Assembly: GCA_017449975.1 (NCBI GenBank)
Contig: JAFSYK010000072.1
Coordinates: 1-55,616, forward strand
From: Bacteroidales bacterium
Lineage (GTDB): Bacteria > Bacteroidota > Bacteroidia > Bacteroidales > P3
Length of the DNA: 55,616 nucleotides
Direction: 5' to 3'
Part shown: positions 51,501 to 55,616 of the stretch, piece by piece
Position numbering within the stretch: the first letter of the stretch is position 1
How the letters are laid out: every line of letters starts with the position of its first letter
Notes under the pieces: model-generated
The model's database searches: none
The model's input: the letters and a program-made list of their open reading frames with translations, nothing else
Told to the model about the DNA's origin: nothing
Made by a program: the position numbers and the translations under genes

Positions 51501-51558
51501 GTATCAGGCCCAGCAGCGAGCCCACCGAGATTAATGTTATTTTAACACCTTTCTTCAT
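48535..51558 (-). CDS. AsmA-family envelope protein
   Basis: A 1007-residue protein anchored by one N-terminal membrane helix (residues about 4-31, VKITLISVGSLLGLILIVVG). It is followed by the AsmA N-terminal domain (TPSRLTSIVNNLSNKYIDCE, TYPDVGLEIHDVALVNP) and a very long beta-rich periplasmic stretch of repeated strands. Its C-terminal AsmA-like block has FLLSMDKYQVCVAGRH and LPVRLAVDVKGDLKKPKISLG. Such proteins are thought to form bridge-like grooves carrying phospholipids between membranes. It is last in the operon ftcD, small lipoprotein, AsmA, with a 25-bp gap to the lipoprotein gene. Confidence 0.87.
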   Translation of the reverse strand: MKKGVKITLISVGSLLGLILIVVGVALWLVFTPSRLTSIVNNLSNKYIDCESHFESVDLTLFSTYPDVGLEIHDVALVNPMEGAPSDTLLQVGRLVVGLDLKALLNGGNIIVKQLQLNDMKANLYVASDGKSNFDIFPKSEDTTSSTFKLPDSIRLHSIAINNLSATWTDRKNGMEALADDLDLTVEGDLTNGDLQADLMLACQQLDMHNGSGEKSMQVNVNGLTLNLDAKGDNISMDKQLSLDKMQAAVKLSCREMGYRGGNNEKQMVFNVNDFDLRLDANGNQHTLAGQLATTLPQALVRMAGKEYCNANTAKHGDLVALNVPFSVNLDKQQIQLDTAALTLDGTYRLNLNGAVNLPSEQQPLHTDVAFSTNRWNVVPLLALLPAEFTSWKKGMDLGAAVQLNGTCRGEVSDSVMPNVDATLRLINGHWADARKLPGAVRNIAGTVRAQMKPTHNKKNPFVVNAQVQQLQAQWQHTDVAVDASATDVLGRMPFQAHLKANTTADDAALFLPDTLPLTFAGTAHLEAYANATLSQVRQQDWQRMQAQLQLQLADLDVRYDSIHATTPSISLNARLVDGGTAPAVAFNLATALMDGHYGAVGGNVNRLSVRGQANYDSSKENLFDMLKPAVRIDLHEATVYTPSIQQVMRVNDMKMNYADGRCDTVDISLVCGLSDYHLTGHIDGVEDYLVRKQMLRGRLDFHSTYTDVDQLMTMFSGLGTDKDTLEAQKLEAPATANPFIVPKNVDIAFNTHIDNCLAFGNKLSHVGGGLTVNDGVVVLDQMGFVCKAARMQLTGVYKTPRFNHLFVGLDFHLLDIQIDELIDMIPTIDTLVPMLKSFKGNADFHLAAETYLFADYKPKYSTMLGAAAISGKDLVVLDNETFDKISSLLMFKKKTENKIDSLDVEMTVFRNELEVFPFLLSMDKYQVCVAGRHTLDNNCNYHLELLKCPLPVRLAVDVKGDLKKPKISLGKVRYAELFKPEKQNKVQERTMEIKRQVRQALERNVR

Positions 51559-51583
51559 TGCTTCTTAAATAACATCTACCATC

Positions 51584-51961
51584 TTACTGCTTGTAGTACG
51601 TGGTCTGCGTATCGTAGTTGGCATCTTTCAGCACCAGCTTCGACGAAGTGAGCTCCACAATCTCATAGTCGCGCGGCACCTCCTGCCCCATCTCGCCCAC
51701 GTAAGTGATGCGCAGATCGGCATCGGAGAGCGACCAGCGGAAATGGGTGCCCTCGCCCTCGTGGACATCCTCGTCCTCGTCCCAGAAGTCGCCCGTGGCG
51801 TCGGCATTGTAGCGCCAATACTCGTTGGAACTGGCTTTCTTCCACTTGCCCACAACCTGGGATGCCGAATAGGACTTCTTCTCATCCTTATCTTTGCCGC
51901 AGGAAGTGAAGATCAGCGAGGCTGCCGCTATGAGCAGCAGACTAAAGATTAATTTTTTCAT
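51584..51961 (-). CDS. Small lipocalin-like lipoprotein
   Basis: 125 residues from ATG 51961 (MKKLIFSLLLIAAASLIF, lipobox FTSC with acylated Cys21); the frame extends to 52036 but that part is inside ftcD and lacks a signal. The mature protein starts with a charged stretch (GKDKDEKKSYSASQ). It then reads VVGKWKKASSNEYWRYN and FRWSLSDADLRITYVG, a pattern seen in Bacteroidetes lipocalin-like domains. Its start overlaps the end of ftcD by 20 bp, pointing to translational coupling. Ligand unknown. Confidence 0.82.
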   Translation of the reverse strand: MKKLIFSLLLIAAASLIFTSCGKDKDEKKSYSASQVVGKWKKASSNEYWRYNADATGDFWDEDEDVHEGEGTHFRWSLSDADLRITYVGEMGQEVPRDYEIVELTSSKLVLKDANYDTQTTYYKQ

Positions 51962-53639
51962 TGACGATGCGGATGATTTCATTTTCTTCGCGGATGGCGT
52001 CGGCCTCGATCTGTGCGGCGCGTGCCAGGATTTCATTCTTGAAAGCTTCGTCCTTCAGCGACGAGGCGTTGATTTTGACATTCAGATGAGCACCCATCAC
52101 AGCGCTGCGGGCAGCCAAAGCTCCCACGCCGCCGTCGGTGACGCTGGCGGGGTTGCCCCACTCTACCATGGCGCGGCAGACGGCGAAAGCCTCGTATGCG
52201 CGCTGCATGGTGCGGAACGGTACCTCGGTGGCGAACTTGGTGGCCTCCTGGATGGCGGCGCTGCGGGCGGCCTTCTCCTCGTCGGTCTTCTTGGGCAGAC
52301 CGAAGGCTTCCATAATCTTATTGAAAGCGGCGGTGTCCTCGTCGACGAGGTGCAGCAGTTCCTCTTTCAGCGCCTGACCCTTGACGGCGATGTCGCTGAA
52401 CTTCTCCCACTCGTCATCGTAGGCAGCCTTGCCGCCGGTGAGGTTGGCAACCATGGTGCCCAGCGAGGCGGCCATGGCGCCCATCATGGCGCTGACGCTG
52501 CCGCCGCCGGGGGCGGGACTCTCGGAGGCCGTCTCGTCGCAGAAACCACGGCAGGTCAGGTCGACCAGCTTCTTCTGGCTGTGGTCCTCGATGAGGTATT
52601 CAATAACTTTCTCTTTGGGATCGAAGGGTTTCAGGTCGTCGAGACCCATGCTCTTGACAGCCACCTTCATAATCTCCTCCTCGCTGACGCCGAGGCTGCG
52701 CTGCTGTTTGGCCAGATAGTATTTTCCGGCATCAATCAGCACGCTCTTGGGGATGAGACCCACAATCTCGCAGCCGGTGACACGCAGGCCACGGTTGGCG
52801 GCGCAGCGGCACACCTCATCGAAACAGAGGTGTACGGGGGCCACCTTGATGGAGGTGATGTTCATCGAGACCTGGGCGATGCCGTAGTCCTCGATGTACC
52901 AGCCGATGGCTTTGGTGCCCTTCAGCGTGCCGGGAATCATAACGGGCTTGCCGTTTTCGTCTTTGATGGGCTTGCCGCTGGGTTTGCCACCCTCGCGGGC
53001 GGGACGACCCTTCTCGCGCACGTCGAAGGCGATGGCGTTGGCGCGACGGGTGCTGGTGGTGTTCAGGTTGTAGTTGATGGCCACGAGGAAGTCGCGGGCA
53101 CCCACCTGGGTGGCGCCGGTGTGGGCCACATGGTCGTTCCAGGCGTTGGGACCGAAGTCGGGCTTCCACTGCTCGCTGCCCAGACGGCTGCTGAGGCTCT
53201 CGTATTCGCCGGTGCGGCAGTAGGCCAGGTTGCGACGCTCGGGACGGAAGGCGGCACTCTCGTAGCAATAGATGGGGATGTCGAGTTCCTCGCCCAGACG
53301 CTTGCCCAGCTTGTGGGCGTATTCCACCACCTCGTCCATGGTGATGTTGCTCACGGGGATGAGGGGGCAGACATCGGTGGCACCCTGACGCGGGTGGGCA
53401 CCGTGGTGCTGGCTCATGTCGATGAGCTCGGCGGCTTTCTTCACCACGCGGAACGCGGCCTCGAGTACGGGCTCGGGCTCACCGACAAAGGTGATGACGG
53501 TACGGTTGGTGGTCTGACCCGGGTCGACGTCGAGCAGTTTGACACCGTCTACATGTTCGATCTCGGCGGTAACCTGGTTGATGATATTCATGTCGCGGCC
53601 CTCGCTGATATTGGGCACACATTCAATAAGTTGTTTCAT
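51942..53639 (-). CDS. ftcD: Glutamate formimidoyltransferase / formimidoyl-THF cyclodeaminase
   Basis: A 565-residue bifunctional enzyme. The transferase half (1-330) shows LIECVPNISEGRD, HHGAHPRQGATDVCPLIP and VGARDFLVAINYNLNT. The cyclodeaminase half (about 350-565) shows ESPAPGGGSVSAMMGAMAAS, and the linker has the usual IGLIPK-like CEIVGLIPKSVLIDAG. It converts formiminoglutamate from histidine breakdown plus THF to glutamate, ammonia and methenyl-THF. No hut genes are within the window. It starts the operon with the lipoprotein and AsmA genes, and has its own promoter at 53754. Confidence 0.95.
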   Translation of the reverse strand: MKQLIECVPNISEGRDMNIINQVTAEIEHVDGVKLLDVDPGQTTNRTVITFVGEPEPVLEAAFRVVKKAAELIDMSQHHGAHPRQGATDVCPLIPVSNITMDEVVEYAHKLGKRLGEELDIPIYCYESAAFRPERRNLAYCRTGEYESLSSRLGSEQWKPDFGPNAWNDHVAHTGATQVGARDFLVAINYNLNTTSTRRANAIAFDVREKGRPAREGGKPSGKPIKDENGKPVMIPGTLKGTKAIGWYIEDYGIAQVSMNITSIKVAPVHLCFDEVCRCAANRGLRVTGCEIVGLIPKSVLIDAGKYYLAKQQRSLGVSEEEIMKVAVKSMGLDDLKPFDPKEKVIEYLIEDHSQKKLVDLTCRGFCDETASESPAPGGGSVSAMMGAMAASLGTMVANLTGGKAAYDDEWEKFSDIAVKGQALKEELLHLVDEDTAAFNKIMEAFGLPKKTDEEKAARSAAIQEATKFATEVPFRTMQRAYEAFAVCRAMVEWGNPASVTDGGVGALAARSAVMGAHLNVKINASSLKDEAFKNEILARAAQIEADAIREENEIIRIVNEKINL

Positions 53640-53648
53640 GGTATGTTT

Positions 53649-53721
53649 GGGAATTTAAAGGTTTAAAAGTTAAAGGGTTTAAGGGTTTTAGGGTTGTGAC
53701 AATGGGACCGATGGACCCAAT
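53649..53721. repeat. Short-word array L in the ftcD leader
   Basis: Words AAAGGTTTAAAAGTTAAAGG, GTTTAAGGGTTTTAGGGTT, then GGGACCGATGGACCC; between promoter 53754 and start codon 53639. Confidence 0.75.
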
Positions 53722-53753
53722 TATACTATTTGTCGTATTTATTTAATAAGATT

Positions 53754-53762
53754 GCAAAAATA
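53754..53762 (-). promoter_or_regulatory. Promoter -7 box for ftcD
   Basis: Minus-strand TATTTTTGC, perfect TAnnTTTGC; 12 bp from the divergent box of the next gene. Confidence 0.6.
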
Positions 53763-53773
53763 CAAAAAAAACG

Positions 53774-53782
53774 TAACTTTGC
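53774..53782 (+). promoter_or_regulatory. Promoter -7 box for the outer-membrane-like protein gene
   Basis: TAACTTTGC, perfect TAnnTTTGC, 18 bp before ATG 53801. Confidence 0.75.
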
Positions 53783-53800
53783 AGCCAAATACTTATCACC

Positions 53801-54601
53801 ATGAAACGTTTTTTGACTCCCTTGTTTTTGTTGTCCGTCATGTTTTTGGCAACCCCCACCACCCAGGCGCAGCGGGCGAAAGATAACATCCGTCCCATCG
53901 CCGTTGGCATCGGTGCTGACATTGATGGTAGTTTCGGAGCCTTCAACTGGGGCATCCCCATCGAGGTGCGACTGGGACGCGCCAGCGACCCCTTCACGCT
54001 GCATATCGGTGAACGTATCTCTTTCCACCGTGGCGGCGGCGACTCGTCGGACTACTGGGATCCCGGTTACGGCATGTGGCTCTTTGAACCTACGATTTCC
54101 TTCACCCAGTTTTCGACCTATATCAACGGCCGCTGGAACTGCTATCGTTCGTCTGAATTCACTGCCTTTGTCGGTGCGGGTTACTATATGAATATCAACT
54201 CCAACCCGCGTCTCAATCTCGACATTCCCAACATCTCGCTCATCAACAACAACATTGTCTATACCTACCATGATGGAAGACGTCGTTTCTATTGCGACGA
54301 CTTGGTGAACCGCATTTCGCACAGCATGCGTATCGAGGTGGGCGTCGGTAGTCCGGTGTTTGAGATCACGGCCTTCCTGTCATTCGACCTGACGCGCAAC
54401 TTCAAGCGCAGTGTGATTCGCAACAATGTCTACTACGATCCCTACTGCATCGACCGCAATGTGGGTCTCTACCCTGTCGACGCCAGCTACTCTGCCATCA
54501 ACCTGGCCTCGCTGGAGGACATCAACAATGCCACCCGCGACATTGTCTTCGTCGGGTGTGGCCTCAAATTCTTCCTCTTCAGTGGTTACTTTAATAAATA
54601 G
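53801..54601 (+). CDS. Putative outer-membrane beta-barrel-like protein
   Basis: A 266-residue exported protein of unknown family. Signal peptide MKRFLTPLFLLSVMFLATP, cleaved after QAQ near residue 26. The rest is a run of alternating amphipathic strands (AVGIGADIDGSFGAFNWGIP, FTAFVGAGYYMNIN, RIEVGVGSPVFEITAFLSFD) ending in an aromatic strand FVGCGLKFFLFSGYF. This fits a small 8-10-strand outer-membrane barrel. It has its own promoter, and a strong 16-bp hairpin follows. No partner is evident. Confidence 0.75.
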   Translation: MKRFLTPLFLLSVMFLATPTTQAQRAKDNIRPIAVGIGADIDGSFGAFNWGIPIEVRLGRASDPFTLHIGERISFHRGGGDSSDYWDPGYGMWLFEPTISFTQFSTYINGRWNCYRSSEFTAFVGAGYYMNINSNPRLNLDIPNISLINNNIVYTYHDGRRRFYCDDLVNRISHSMRIEVGVGSPVFEITAFLSFDLTRNFKRSVIRNNVYYDPYCIDRNVGLYPVDASYSAINLASLEDINNATRDIVFVGCGLKFFLFSGYFNK

Positions 54602-54635
54602 ATGAGGGAATTTCAGAAGCGTTGATACAATTTAT

Positions 54636-54670
54636 AGTGGGTGCATTGGCAGTCTGCCAATGCACCCACT
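54636..54670 (+). terminator. Long perfect hairpin after the barrel gene
   Basis: 16-bp arms AGTGGGTGCATTGGCA / TGCCAATGCACCCACT with a GTC loop. There is no strong T-run, so it may be a transcript-stabilising hairpin rather than a classic terminator. Confidence 0.7.
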
Positions 54671-54689
54671 TACTTTATCACTGCCAAAG

Positions 54690-54721
54690 TGTCAGTGTGA
54701 CAGTTTTGGCACGGTAGTTGA
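54690..54721 (+). promoter_or_regulatory. Sigma-54-like promoter with upstream dyad before groES
   Basis: TTGGCACGGTAGTTGA at 54706-54721 fits the -24/-12 pattern TGGCAC-N5-TTGC except for the final C. A perfect dyad TGTCA-GTG-TGACA lies just upstream at 54690-54702. No TAnnTTTG box and no CIRCE element (TTAGCACTC-type) is seen ahead of groES. Confidence 0.5.
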
Positions 54722-54793
54722 AGAAAAGAGGTCGAAATCTAGCCTATCTAGAAACAAAAGAAAAGAATCAATAAACAATAAAAATCCAAAACT

Positions 54794-55066
54794 ATGATGA
54801 ACATCAAACCTTTAGCAGACCGAGTCCTCGTGCGTCCCGCCGAGGCTGAACAGAAGACCGCCAGCGGTATCATCATCCCCGACACCGCCAAGGAGAAACC
54901 GCAGCGTGGCGAGGTGCTGGCCGTGGGCAAAGGCACCAAGGATCACGAGATGACTGTCAAGGTGGGCGACAATGTCCTCTATGGCAAATACAGCGGCACT
55001 GAGATCGAGATCGACGGCGAGAAGCTGATGATCATGAAAGAAAGTGACATCTACGCTATCATTTAA
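54794..55066 (+). CDS. groS: Co-chaperonin GroES
   Basis: A 90-residue co-chaperonin. [20 protein letters not shown] is the roof and barrel start, the mobile loop is [17 protein letters not shown], and [45 protein letters not shown] complete the family pattern. Two ATGs in tandem (54794, 54797) are possible starts. It caps the GroEL cage. The 134-bp spacer to groEL is occupied by a short-word array, an unusual break in this operon. Confidence 0.97.
   Translation: MMNIKPLADRVLVRPAEAEQKTASGIIIPDTAKEKPQRGEVLAVGKGTKDHEMTVKVGDNVLYGKYSGTEIEIDGEKLMIMKESDIYAII

Positions 55067-55616
<550 letters not shown>

Noticed and set aside
54636-54670. CIRCE element controlling groESL
   Set aside because: The 16-bp arms do not match TTAGCACTC-N9-GAGTGCTAA and sit close behind the barrel gene, fitting an end-of-gene hairpin better.

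Overview
The window looks like a chromosomal segment of a T9SS-bearing Bacteroidetes, most likely Bacteroidales. The sequence shows promoters of the phylum's TAnnTTTG type (for example TATCTTTGC or TACCTTTGC just ahead of many genes), almost no Shine-Dalgarno sequences, both kinds of type IX secretion C-terminal domain (type B at 29512-31809, type A at 43434-46802), a GldH-like gliding/T9SS lipoprotein, an ATP-type PEP carboxykinase and a K+-independent-type membrane pyrophosphatase. Core genes are GC-rich with strong third-position bias, so almost every real gene has a long shadow ORF on the other strand. No genus is claimed.

Layout. 1-795: 3' end of pckA. About 796-9835: accessory island, much of it AT-richer than the core. 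It holds a zeta-toxin module caught between two copies of the pckA 3' end, two paralogous WYL regulators near its two ends, and between them minus-strand genes: a 117-aa protein, a Trp-repeat protein, a four-gene run with three nuclease-like proteins (PLD, Mrr-like, a coiled-coil protein, PD-(D/E)XK) and a 227-aa unknown. Several of these units are preceded by related hairpin-plus-promoter modules. 10177-23914: core genes (gamma carbonic anhydrase, gcvP, a DUF4838/ATP-grasp pair, clpC, gyrA, a TPR protein). 24176-29378: acyl-ACP thioesterase, argS, hppA. 29512-35213: type B T9SS cargo, asd, gldH, uvrC. 35226-38228: threonine aldolase and rho. 38584-42622: gcvH, TPR lipoprotein, def, ruvX, a CAT-anticodon tRNA, ilvE, an XRE regulator. 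43434-48502: large type A T9SS cargo, a 37-aa lipoprotein, a DUF389 protein. 48535-53639: ftcD, a small lipoprotein and an AsmA-family gene in one minus-strand operon. 53801-55616: an outer-membrane-like protein, groES and the start of groEL.

Three signals stand out. (1) The island: a candidate defence locus, with a 91-bp direct repeat around a zeta module, a 139-bp duplicated leader, and recurring hairpin/promoter modules at unit boundaries. (2) Many spacers and leaders of ordinary housekeeping genes are filled with short imperfect tandem words (about 8-14 bp), largely different at each locus and often self-complementary; I know no standard explanation. (3) Several regulatory arrangements: six copies of one ACATTTGT-type motif upstream of the XRE gene, a sigma-54-like promoter with a TGTCA-TGACA dyad before groES, and a clpC promoter box only 3 nt from the start codon.

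All functional calls come from reading the sequence and recalled family knowledge; no database search was run.
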